Shown: positions 1 through 5,995 of the stretch, piece by piece
Numbering within the stretch: position 1 is the stretch's first letter
Layout: each line of letters starts with the position of its first letter
From: Thermodesulfatator sp.
GTDB lineage: Bacteria > Desulfobacterota > Dissulfuribacteria > Dissulfuribacterales > QOAL01
DNA length: 9,751 nucleotides
Assembly (NCBI GenBank): GCA_003978135.1
Contig: QOAL01000216.1
Span: 1 to 9,751, forward strand
Direction: 5' to 3'
The notes under the pieces: model-generated
What the model was told of the DNA's origin: nothing
Seen by the model: only the letters and a program-made list of their open reading frames with translations
Database searches by the model: none
Program-made: the position numbers and the translations under genes

Positions 1-33
1 TCAGGGTAGTGATGACTCCATAACCTTTTTCCC

Positions 34-223
34 GGAGCAATCTCGTTTGTCTTTATAGCCCGGGGGCGAGCATTTCTTTCAAGATTCACCAACAGCCGCT
101 GTGCAGGTTACATACGCTTCCTGGGTACAGAATTGGACGATTCTACAGACTTGAGTGCGGCTAAAACTGGCTTCCCCTTGGTGAAATCTTGAAAGAAATA
201 TCTCGTCCCCTGTTTGGAGCCTT
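34..223 (+). repeat. Palindromic MITE-like repeat, copy R1
   Basis: A non-coding element with terminal inverted repeats. TTTCTTTCAAGATTCACCAA (73-92) pairs with TTGGTGAAATCTTGAAAGAAA (179-199), and the arms extend outward through GGGGGCGAGCA (62-72) and TATCTCGTCCCC (199-210). A second nested pair, AGCCGC/GCGGCT, and a small AGAAT...ATTCT hairpin lie inside, so the unit can fold into one long branched stem. A second copy lies at the other end of the window in inverted orientation. By eye, the ~126-bp cores differ at about nine positions with no indel. Weaker similarity continues outward (GGAGCA, GTTTGTC, ATAG, GGGG in both copies at 34-66). No transposase is visible. It could be a MITE or a structured intergenic repeat such as an ERIC-type element. 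A 69-codon open frame crossing it on the - strand is not credible as a gene. Confidence 0.8.
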
Positions 224-307
224 CTGCTCATAAATATAGAAGAATAAGGAGTATATTCCTGGCTTAGAAAAGGGAAGGGGACGCCCACCTTTATATTTCA
301 TCCTTTT

Positions 308-344
308 GGCCGGCAGTCCATAAAGACTGCCGGCCATTTTTTTT
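308..344 (+). terminator. Strong intrinsic terminator
   Basis: Perfect 11-bp GC-rich stem GGCCGGCAGTC (308-318) and GACTGCCGGCC (325-335) with a six-base loop, followed after one A by eight T (337-344). The T-tract lies on the + strand only, so it ends a rightward transcript. No gene precedes it in the window; the transcript would come from beyond the left edge or be a small RNA that runs over repeat R1. It also insulates the exporter operon from upstream readthrough. Confidence 0.85.
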
Positions 345-437
345 CGGGCCCTGTAATCTCTCCAGCATTTTTTGCTCGGTTTTCCCCGGTTGTTTTAATA
401 GGCTGAGAAAAAATTGCCCCCCACATAATTTTTCACG

Positions 438-458
438 ACTGTTTCGAAGCGAAACAGT
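438..458. promoter_or_regulatory. Dyad operator/enhancer site 1
   Basis: Perfect palindrome ACTGTTTC-N5-GAAACAGT in the gene-free region ahead of the Usp-exporter operon. Its centre is about 185 bp upstream of the start site predicted from the sigma-54 promoter at 606-622. A near-copy with the same 5-base spacer lies 65 bp downstream. Tandem dyads at this distance fit upstream activating sites of an NtrC-family protein. The binding protein is inferred, not shown. The dyad could also form a short RNA hairpin if transcribed, but it has no T-tract. Confidence 0.6.
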
Positions 459-502
459 TGTTGCACCTATAAATCCCTTGCTATTTCAGATAGTTGGAAT
501 CA

Positions 503-523
503 GATGTTTCTTAATGAAACAGT
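503..523. promoter_or_regulatory. Dyad operator/enhancer site 2
   Basis: Second copy of the dyad: GATGTTTC-N5-GAAACAGT. The right half is identical to site 1, the left half matches in six of eight bases, and the spacer is again five bases. Its centre is about 120 bp upstream of the predicted start site. The two centres are 65 bp apart, close to six helical turns, so bound proteins would lie on roughly the same face of the DNA. Confidence 0.55.
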
Positions 524-605
524 ATCCATGTTATTTTTTTCGCATTCCGCGCCTCGGAATGTCTATTTGTTTGTAAAATAAAAGTGATTACAGGAAGTTA
601 TATAT

Positions 606-622
606 CTGGTATCGCCTTTGCT
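606..622 (+). promoter_or_regulatory. Candidate sigma-54 (-24/-12) promoter of the usp-tauE operon
   Basis: CTGGTATCGCCTTTGCT carries the GG (608-609) and GC (620-621) dinucleotides with exactly ten bases between them, and matches the consensus YTGGCAC-N5-TTGCW in YTGG, A, TTGC and W. Transcription would begin near 633, leaving an ~83-nt leader before the ATG at 716. Two tandem dyads upstream fit activation by an enhancer-binding protein. The -24 box reads TGGTAT rather than TGGCAC, so the match is good but not perfect. Confidence 0.55.
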
Positions 623-715
623 ATTCCTAATTCCAAGAGACAGAAACTGGATTTTTGCATAAATCGGACAAGATACAGGCAACAGCAAAAAGACTTGAGG
701 GTGGAATCTCAGGGA

Positions 716-1231
716 ATGGGGAAAAGAATAGCTCTCCTGGCAGACGGCAGTAACTCTGATATGTATGCAAGTTTTTGTGCAGTAAAGCTGGCCAGGAGAA
801 TGGAGGCAAAATTGTTGTCCATACTGCTTATGCCTGAAAAACAGGGAAAGACACGTGAACAAGATTCAGAGCGATGGCAGTCCTTTTCCCCGTCGGAATT
901 TTTGTATCTGATCTCCAGTCTGGGAAATTTTGAAGGGGTAGGCGTCTCATACCATCTTATTGATGAAAAGGATGAGGATAACCTGGTTGAGTTCCTGGTC
1001 TCCAACAAGGTGTCCTGCATGATTATGGGGACCCAGGATCATCAGGATTTTGAAGAAAAACAAAAATGGCTGTTAGGGCTGGTGCAAAAAATCTATAGGA
1101 ACCGGCACTGGTATCTTGGTGAACTAACGGTATTTCTGGCAAAATCATGGAGCGAAAAGGACTTCAGGAAGGTGCTGAAACAGCTAAGCTCGGATTGCGG
1201 TCTTTATCCCGTAGAGATGGTATCTGCATGA
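716..1231 (+). CDS. Universal stress protein (Usp)-like protein, degenerate
   Basis: A 171-aa cytosolic protein, first gene of the exporter operon. The N-terminus (MGKRIALLADGSN, then a helix with the CAVKLARRM segment and the strand AKLLSILLMP) has the first beta-alpha-beta pattern of Usp/HUP-fold proteins. Residues 91-105 (VEFLVSNKVSCMIMGT) resemble the later Usp strand ending in a glycine. The usual ATP-binding signature G-x2-G-x9-G-S/T is not seen after MGT, so nucleotide binding is doubtful. The frame is open back to a GTG at 584, but that start would precede the predicted transcription start near 633, and the extra 44 residues look unrelated to Usp. I therefore chose ATG 716, with the purine-rich GAGGGTGG at 697-704 as a distant ribosome site. 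Usp-like genes beside transporters often act as accessory regulators; the role here is inferred. Confidence 0.7.
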   Translation: MGKRIALLADGSNSDMYASFCAVKLARRMEAKLLSILLMPEKQGKTREQDSERWQSFSPSEFLYLISSLGNFEGVGVSYHLIDEKDEDNLVEFLVSNKVSCMIMGTQDHQDFEEKQKWLLGLVQKIYRNRHWYLGELTVFLAKSWSEKDFRKVLKQLSSDCGLYPVEMVSA

Positions 1232-1329
1232 ACAAAGTCAGCAGGAAAATGTCCCAAACCGGCAGATCGCTCCTGAATGGCAGGGCTTTCAGCAGGGTCA
1301 GAGGACAAAAAACTATTAGGAGGGCTTGA
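1228..1329 (+). CDS. Possible small basic peptide (33 aa)
   Basis: A short frame that fits the usp-tauE gap exactly. Its ATG (1228) overlaps the Usp stop in an ATGA junction, and its TGA (1327-1329) ends one base before the exporter's ATG. The peptide MNKVSRKMSQTG... has ten Arg/Lys and no acidic residue among 33 positions, and no membrane segment. GAGATGG (1214-1220) could serve as a ribosome site. The coupling geometry favours translation, perhaps as a leader that delivers ribosomes to the exporter start. Against it are its length, the lack of any recognised family, and the good independent ribosome site of the exporter inside it. It could be chance. Confidence 0.3.
   Translation: MNKVSRKMSQTGRSLLNGRAFSRVRGQKTIRRA
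1318..1323 (+). promoter_or_regulatory. Ribosome binding site fixing the exporter start
   Basis: AGGAGG seven bases before ATG 1331. It fixes the start at MYVYLPIALT rather than the in-frame ATG at 1277, whose extra 18 residues (MAGLSAGSEDKK...) would precede the first membrane helix without any family resemblance. Confidence 0.8.
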
Positions 1330-1330
1330 T

Positions 1331-2281
1331 ATGTATGTTTATTTGCCAATTGCATTAACCAGTGTAAGCCTTTGGCTTGTTGTAGGCCTAGGGCTGCTGG
1401 TCGGGCTTTTATCCGGCCTGTTTGGGGTTGGAGGGGGGTTTCTTATGACTCCTCTTCTCATGATGATCGGCATACCGCCAACTGTCGCCGCAGCCACTGA
1501 CGCTAACCAGATTGTTGCTGCCTCAGCTTCTGGAACCCTGGCCCACTGGAGACTGGGCAATGTTGATTTCAAGATGGGACTTCTGCTGCTGGTGGGCGGC
1601 TTTACAGGTGGTGCCCTGGGTGTTCATGTCATCAAGGTGTTGAGAGCCACAGGCGGTGCGGACTTTCTTATAAAGATGACCTATGTCATCATGCTGGGCG
1701 TGGTGGGCACATTTATGTTCTTTGAGAGCCTGAACGCCCTGAAGAAACAGAAGGCACAGGCCCAGATGTCAGAGGCAGAGCGTTCTGCTATCCAGGAAAA
1801 GAAAAAGAAGAAAGCCTCCAAGAAGGGTATGCTTTCATCTCTTCCATTTCAGATAAATTTTGAAAAGTCCGGTGTAACCCATTCTGCCATACTGCCCATC
1901 GGTCTTGGAATATTTGTCGGCGTTCTTGCAGCCATAATGGGTGTGGGTGGCGGCTTTCTCATGGTTCCAGTCATGATTTATCTGCTTCGTATGCCCATGC
2001 ATGTGGTCGTTGGAACAAGTCTTTTCCAGATCATGTTTACATGTGTGGAGGTCACCTTCCTGCAGGCATACCAGAACCATACCGTGGACATAGTACTGGC
2101 CATCCTGCTCCTGGCTGGGTCCACCATTGGAGCCCAGGTAGGTACGAAACTCGGGAAAAAGCTCCACGGCGACCAGCTCAAGATTCTGCTGGCCATAATA
2201 GTCCTTGGTGTAACAGTTAAGATGATTCTCGGCCTGGTACTTGAACCATCCTTGTTACTGGCACACGGAGGAGGGCATTGA
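1331..2281 (+). CDS. TauE/SafE (TSUP) family sulfur anion exporter
   Basis: A 316-aa inner-membrane permease of the TSUP family, whose characterised members move sulfite, sulfonates, sulfoacetate or thiosulfate. Both halves carry the family repeat: GVGGGF at residues 32-37, followed by LMTPLLMMIGIPPTVAAATDA, and GVGGGF at 204-209, followed by LMVPVMIYLL and the GTSLFQ segment. Hydrophobic helices lie at about 8-30, 36-48, 82-105, 114-133, 186-217, 224-245, 252-272 and 283-305. The two halves are joined by a long cytoplasmic linker (136-175) rich in Lys (QEKKKKKASKKG), longer than in minimal TSUP proteins. The C-terminus ends GGGH. The next gene starts two bases after its stop, with the ribosome site inside this gene's end, so the two are translationally coupled. 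The actual substrate cannot be read from sequence; a sulfur oxyanion is the family-based guess. Confidence 0.88.
   Translation: MYVYLPIALTSVSLWLVVGLGLLVGLLSGLFGVGGGFLMTPLLMMIGIPPTVAAATDANQIVAASASGTLAHWRLGNVDFKMGLLLLVGGFTGGALGVHVIKVLRATGGADFLIKMTYVIMLGVVGTFMFFESLNALKKQKAQAQMSEAERSAIQEKKKKKASKKGMLSSLPFQINFEKSGVTHSAILPIGLGIFVGVLAAIMGVGGGFLMVPVMIYLLRMPMHVVVGTSLFQIMFTCVEVTFLQAYQNHTVDIVLAILLLAGSTIGAQVGTKLGKKLHGDQLKILLAIIVLGVTVKMILGLVLEPSLLLAHGGGH
2267..2275 (+). promoter_or_regulatory. Ribosome binding site within the exporter's 3' end
   Basis: GGAGGAGGG ends eight bases before ATG 2284 and lies in the codons for the exporter's final residues. It favours ATG 2284 over the in-frame TTG at 2278 and couples translation of the two membrane proteins. 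Confidence 0.75.
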
Positions 2282-2283
2282 TC

Positions 2284-3063
2284 ATGACAAAGCTGAAAAG
2301 AATAAAAAAATATTTGTTTGCTGTTCCGGTGGTACTTGCAGTTGCCATGTTTCTTAGCAGCCAGGCCCTGGCATTGACCTGCAAGGTTACACCTTCAACC
2401 ATTCCAATAAGCCTTGGATATCATGGTACAAAGGTACAGATAACAGGTGAGGGTCTTGATGCCCCGGATCTTATTGTCCAGATACATTCTCCTCCAGGAG
2501 AGGAACATCTGAAGTACAAGGGCAAGGCCGGAGGAATATTCTGGATGAAGCTTGGAACCATGACCTTTAAGAATGTGCCGGGGGTTTACCTTGTTTATTC
2601 GACCAGGCCCAGCCATGAACTTCTGTCTCCGGAAAAATGTGCAGAGCTTTCCATAGGATTCGATGCCCTGAGAAACAAGGCTGAAATCGAGTCTAATCTC
2701 AAGGATCTTGACAGGGATAAGTGGCTCACGGAATTCATGAAGTTCAAGAAGGTGGAGCATCTTTACCTGGAACAGTCTGGAAACATCAAGGTGGATAGCG
2801 CCAATCACAGCTATGAACTGGACATTGACTGGCCTTTTGAAGCACCTCCGGGAGAGTACGATGTGGAGGTTTTTGCAGTCAGGGATGGAAACGTAGTGGA
2901 CAAGGCTGATGCCAAGATCAAGGATCACAGGGTTGGAATCGAGGAGATCCTCTCGCATATGGCCTTCGAAAAACCGGCTCTTTATGGTATTATAGCACTC
3001 GTTGTTGCTATCATAGCAGGATTTGGTGTAGGCATGATATTCAAGGGGGGTGGAGCCCATTAG
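2284..3063 (+). CDS. TIGR02186-like membrane-anchored protein, partner of the TSUP exporter
   Basis: A 259-aa exported protein. Residues 1-30 form a signal peptide: basic MTKLKRIKKY, then a hydrophobic core and SSQALA before LTC. A soluble region (31-230) has beta-sandwich-like segments such as VTPSTIPISLGYHGTKVQITG and APPGEYDVEVFAVRDG. One C-terminal membrane helix (about 232-254) ends in FKGGGAH. This layout, length and adjacency to a TauE/SafE gene match the conserved family TIGR02186, whose members sit next to TSUP exporters and have no established activity. The mature part should face the periplasm, held by the C-terminal helix. Cys33 and Cys119 could form a disulfide. Translation is coupled to the exporter, and a strong terminator follows, making it the last gene of the operon. 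A role as a periplasmic accessory to export is inferred. Confidence 0.8.
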   Translation: MTKLKRIKKYLFAVPVVLAVAMFLSSQALALTCKVTPSTIPISLGYHGTKVQITGEGLDAPDLIVQIHSPPGEEHLKYKGKAGGIFWMKLGTMTFKNVPGVYLVYSTRPSHELLSPEKCAELSIGFDALRNKAEIESNLKDLDRDKWLTEFMKFKKVEHLYLEQSGNIKVDSANHSYELDIDWPFEAPPGEYDVEVFAVRDGNVVDKADAKIKDHRVGIEEILSHMAFEKPALYGIIALVVAIIAGFGVGMIFKGGGAH

Positions 3064-3103
3064 GTAGACTGATCAGGCAAGGATTAATATTTTCCACTGA
3101 TTG

Positions 3104-3155
3104 AAAAGCCCCCGCCTTGCTCCATCATTAAATAAGGCTGGGGCTTTTATTTTTT
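3104..3155 (+). terminator. Intrinsic terminator of the usp-tauE-TIGR02186 operon
   Basis: Stem AAAAGCCCCCGCCTT (3104-3118) with AAGGCTGGGGCTTTT (3134-3148), one C/T mismatch, a 15-base loop, then A and six T (3150-3155). It lies 40 bases after the stop at 3063 and separates the exporter operon from the PEP-synthase-like gene. Confidence 0.9.
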
Positions 3156-3301
3156 CGTGACTGCTTAAAGGCGACAGCATTTATTGGGTTAGCCGGCCAT
3201 TCAAGGTAAAGAGAGTATCCTTCATGTCTGGCGCATTGTGTGGCATTAACGGATCAGCGGATTATACAAAAACATGATATTTCTTCCTGAGAGATTGTGA
3301 C

Positions 3302-5890
3302 GTGGTGTTTTTTCAAGAAATATTTGACAGGATAAGGGGAGGCCTTAGCTCTGTTCAGGGTGGTCATGAAGAATCAATAAAGGCCAAATTTGAACAGTTT
3401 AAAAAGGTCCTTCGTTCAAATCAGGTTGCCCTGGAGATAATCGCTGATATGGGCGAAAAGCTCAGCGGCGATTACATATTCGACAAGCGTTATATTGAGG
3501 AGTCTTACGAGAAACTGTCTGAAGCAGTTCTAAAGAGCGTAAATGCCCTGAATGCCCTGTGTGACAATAAGTACAAAGACCTTTACGAGGTATATGACAG
3601 GGTTACCAGACACCTCCTGGAGATTTTAAAGCAGCGAGAGGACAGGAACGGCCCTCCTGTGATCCCTCTAAAAGCAGTCACCAGGTCCAATAATGCCATT
3701 GTAGGCGGTAAGGCCAAGCACCTGGCCAAGATAATCAGGGATCTGGAGCTGCCTGTTCCGGACGGCTTTGTTATTACAACAAGGGCATATCATGATGTAA
3801 TAGCCTACAGCGGGCTTGCTCCCAAGATAGACAAGTTGGAGGGCCTGATCGCTTCTCCTGTCATTGATAGCCACGAAATAGAAGATCTGCGCAGGGAGAT
3901 TCAGAGGGAGATTAGCAGACTTGATCCTCCTCCCCGGCTTCTCGATGATATTGCAGGAGCCCTGGAACAAATGGATTTTAAGGATATGGACAGGCCGCAC
4001 CTTGCAGTCAGAAGCAGTGCCCAGGAAGAAGACATGGATTTTTCTTTTGCCGGTCAGTTCGATACTGTACTCAATGTCAGGGCCAGACCCAATGATATAT
4101 TCCTGGCATACAGGAAGGTCATGGCAAGCCTCTTTGGCAAACACGTTATCGAGTACAGACGCACGGTCCTTGAAGGCGAGGGACAAATGTCCATTGCAGC
4201 CTTGTGCCAGCTCATGGTTAATGCCAGGAGCAGCGGAGTGCTTTTTACAATAGATCCCCTTGATTCCCAGTCTGAAGATATAGTTATCGTGGGCAACTGG
4301 GGGCAGGGAGAGGCAGTGGTGGACGGCAAGATGCCCACAGATACCTTTCGTGTCTCAAGAAAGGGTGGGCTGAAGATTGTTTCGCGGCAGGTCAGCAGGA
4401 AGAAAGAGGCCCTGTATCTCAGTGCTGTGGGAGGCCTGGAGAAAAAGAATGTGCCTGAAGAGCTTTGGGATAAGCCCTGTTTAAGCGATGAAGAGGTCAT
4501 TCACCTGGCCGGTATGGGTCTTCGGCTTGAGAATTATTTCAAGCGGCCCCAGGATGTGGAGTGGGTGGTAAATCTCCGTGACGAATTGTTGATTCTCCAG
4601 TCTAGGGGTTTACTTCTCAAAGAACAGGATCACATAGAAAGGTCACTTCTGAATCTCGATGAAAAGTACGAGATAATCTCCAAAGGGGAGGGGTTGACTG
4701 CCCAGCAGGGTATCGGCTGCGGGCCGGTCAAGATAGTCAGGACAATGAAGGATCTGGAGGATATTCCTGAAGGAGCCGTTCTGGTTAGCCCCAGGGATAT
4801 GTCCAAGTTCGTCCAGGTCATGAAAAAGGTTTCTGCCATAGTTACAGAGGTGGGCACGCCTGTCAGCCACATGGCTACAATATGTAGAGAACTTGGCGTG
4901 CCGTGCCTTGTGAACGTCAAAGATATCCTGTCCAAGGTTCACGATGGCATGATAGTCACGGTGGATGCGGAAGATCAAAAGATTTACAAGGGAAAGGTCA
5001 AGGAACTGCTGGCCTACAGGAATTCCCGCGCAATGAATGTCTTTGAATCCCGGGATTTTCGATTGCTCCGCAGGTTCTTGAATGCTGTGGCGCCCTTGAA
5101 TCTGGTAGATCCCCTGATAGAAGATTTTAAAATGGAAAACTGTGAAACCTATCATGACATTCTGAGATTCATCCACGAAAAGGCAGTCCAGGAGCTGATA
5201 GCCCTTGGTAAGGATGAAAAAAGGCTTCTGAAGGGGAATATTACAAGGCGTCTGGAACTTTCTATTCCTGCGGGAATCTTATGCGTGGATCTCGGTGGTG
5301 GAATTTCTGAGGATGCCCCACAGGACCATTGCGAGCTCAAGCATATTACTTCCATACCTTTCAGGGCACTTCTCAAGGGCATGACCGCACCTGGGGTATG
5401 GCACACCCAGGTTATGGATGTGAGTTTGCGCGACATGGTTTCAAGTATGATAAACGCCCCTACCGATGCCCTGGACGGGCAGTATTCTGGTCACAATATA
5501 GCCATCATCACCAGGGAATATGTCAATCTGAGTTTAAGGTTCGGTTATCACTTTAATATTGTGGATGCGTACTGCAGCGATTTCCCAAGGGATAATCACA
5601 TCTATTTCAGATTCCTTGGCGGGGCCACAGACCTTACCAAGAGATCCAGGAGGGCAAGGCTCATTGCCGAAATACTAAGGGCCTATGACCTGAACGTAAA
5701 GACAAAAGGTGATGTGGTTACTGCCAGGTTGGGCAACATGCAGAGGAAGGATATGGAATACATACTGGATATCCTTGGCAGGCTCATAGGTTTTACCAGG
5801 CAGCTTGATGTACACATGGAAAATGATGCCCAGATAGATCGTTATCTGCAGGCATTTTTAAACGGGCAATACGATGTGTCCATCAGGTAA
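3302..5890 (+). CDS. PEP-synthase-like ATP-grasp/phosphohistidine protein with unassigned C-terminal region
   Basis: An 862-aa cytosolic protein. Residues 1-115 are a helical N-terminal region. Residues ~125-440 are the PPDK/PEP-synthase nucleotide-binding (ATP-grasp) domain: VGGKAKHLA (134-142), LPVPDGFVIT (150-159), VRSSAQEED (236-244), FAGQFDTVL (249-257), GVLFTIDP (312-319), DVEWV (418-422) and LQSR (432-435). Residues ~470-565 are the swivelling phosphohistidine domain, with GTPVSHMATICRELGVP placing the catalytic His at 523. Canonical PEP synthase then has a PEP/pyruvate-binding barrel; here residues 570-862 show none of its motifs. They carry instead CVDLGGGISED, RFGYHFNIVDAYCSD and FRFLGGATD. 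It therefore probably transfers phosphate from ATP via His to an unknown acceptor. The start is GTG 3302, with weak GAGAG (3289-3293) eight bases upstream; GTG 3305 is equally possible. An in-frame stop at 3275 excludes longer forms. Confidence 0.8.
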   Translation: MVFFQEIFDRIRGGLSSVQGGHEESIKAKFEQFKKVLRSNQVALEIIADMGEKLSGDYIFDKRYIEESYEKLSEAVLKSVNALNALCDNKYKDLYEVYDRVTRHLLEILKQREDRNGPPVIPLKAVTRSNNAIVGGKAKHLAKIIRDLELPVPDGFVITTRAYHDVIAYSGLAPKIDKLEGLIASPVIDSHEIEDLRREIQREISRLDPPPRLLDDIAGALEQMDFKDMDRPHLAVRSSAQEEDMDFSFAGQFDTVLNVRARPNDIFLAYRKVMASLFGKHVIEYRRTVLEGEGQMSIAALCQLMVNARSSGVLFTIDPLDSQSEDIVIVGNWGQGEAVVDGKMPTDTFRVSRKGGLKIVSRQVSRKKEALYLSAVGGLEKKNVPEELWDKPCLSDEEVIHLAGMGLRLENYFKRPQDVEWVVNLRDELLILQSRGLLLKEQDHIERSLLNLDEKYEIISKGEGLTAQQGIGCGPVKIVRTMKDLEDIPEGAVLVSPRDMSKFVQVMKKVSAIVTEVGTPVSHMATICRELGVPCLVNVKDILSKVHDGMIVTVDAEDQKIYKGKVKELLAYRNSRAMNVFESRDFRLLRRFLNAVAPLNLVDPLIEDFKMENCETYHDILRFIHEKAVQELIALGKDEKRLLKGNITRRLELSIPAGILCVDLGGGISEDAPQDHCELKHITSIPFRALLKGMTAPGVWHTQVMDVSLRDMVSSMINAPTDALDGQYSGHNIAIITREYVNLSLRFGYHFNIVDAYCSDFPRDNHIYFRFLGGATDLTKRSRRARLIAEILRAYDLNVKTKGDVVTARLGNMQRKDMEYILDILGRLIGFTRQLDVHMENDAQIDRYLQAFLNGQYDVSIR

Positions 5891-5910
5891 TTGAAGTGTA
5901 ATGTAGAATT

Positions 5911-5927
5911 TTGGCAAACTTTGTGCT
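5911..5927 (+). promoter_or_regulatory. Candidate sigma-54 (-24/-12) promoter of the receiver gene
   Basis: TTGGCAAACTTTGTGCT has GG (5913-5914) and GC (5925-5926) with exactly ten bases between, and matches YTGGCA and TGCW of the consensus. The predicted start site is near 5938, giving a ~58-nt leader before ATG 5996. It lies just after the stop of the PEP-synthase-like gene, so the receiver can be expressed independently. No copy of the dyad at 438/503 is seen in the preceding ~250 bases. Confidence 0.6.
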
Positions 5928-5951
5928 AAAAATTATTAGCGCTCGGTTTTT
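5923..5951 (+). terminator. Weak hairpin after the PEP-synthase-like gene
   Basis: GTGCTAA (5923-5929) pairs with TTAGCGC (5936-5942), including one G-T pair, around a six-base loop, followed by TCGG and five T. It is AT-rich and short, so termination would be inefficient. It overlaps the -12 element of the receiver promoter, so one sequence may serve both roles or the hairpin may be accidental. Confidence 0.3.
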
Positions 5952-5995
5952 AGGGTTTTTCTTTTCGAAAATATCTATAAGGCAGGAGAAATATT

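Noticed and set aside
79..288. 69-codon open frame on the - strand across R1
   Set aside because: It lies within the palindromic repeat. The matching frame in R2 is interrupted by a stop after FCTQKE, and the differences do not look synonymous.
466..482. TTGCAC...TTGCT as a sigma-54 promoter near the dyads
   Set aside because: The two boxes are 11 bases apart instead of five, so the -24/-12 spacing is wrong.
543..561. CATTCCG/CGGAATG hairpin as a terminator
   Set aside because: A short seven-bp stem without a T-run after it; the T-run lies before it. No transcript ending here is expected.
584..715. N-terminal extension of the Usp-like protein from GTG 584
   Set aside because: It contains the candidate sigma-54 promoter, would begin before the predicted transcription start, and has no Usp-like features.
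563..862. 99-codon open frame on the - strand
   Set aside because: Shadow of the Usp-like gene and its leader; Cys/His/Phe-rich composition typical of antisense frames, and no ribosome site.
2395..3060. 221-codon open frame on the - strand
   Set aside because: Entirely antisense to the TIGR02186-like gene, which has a signal peptide, anchor and strong ribosome site. The antisense product resembles no family.
3165..3185. Third copy of the ACTGTTTC dyad (ACTGCTTAAAGGCGACAGC)
   Set aside because: The half-sites are degenerate and the spacing is two bases shorter, so it does not match the pair at 438 and 503.
3227..3247. Possible sigma-54 promoter before the PEP-synthase-like gene (TGGCGCATTGTGTGGCA)
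   Set aside because: The GG and GC are separated by eleven rather than ten bases, a spacing that normally abolishes sigma-54 promoter function.
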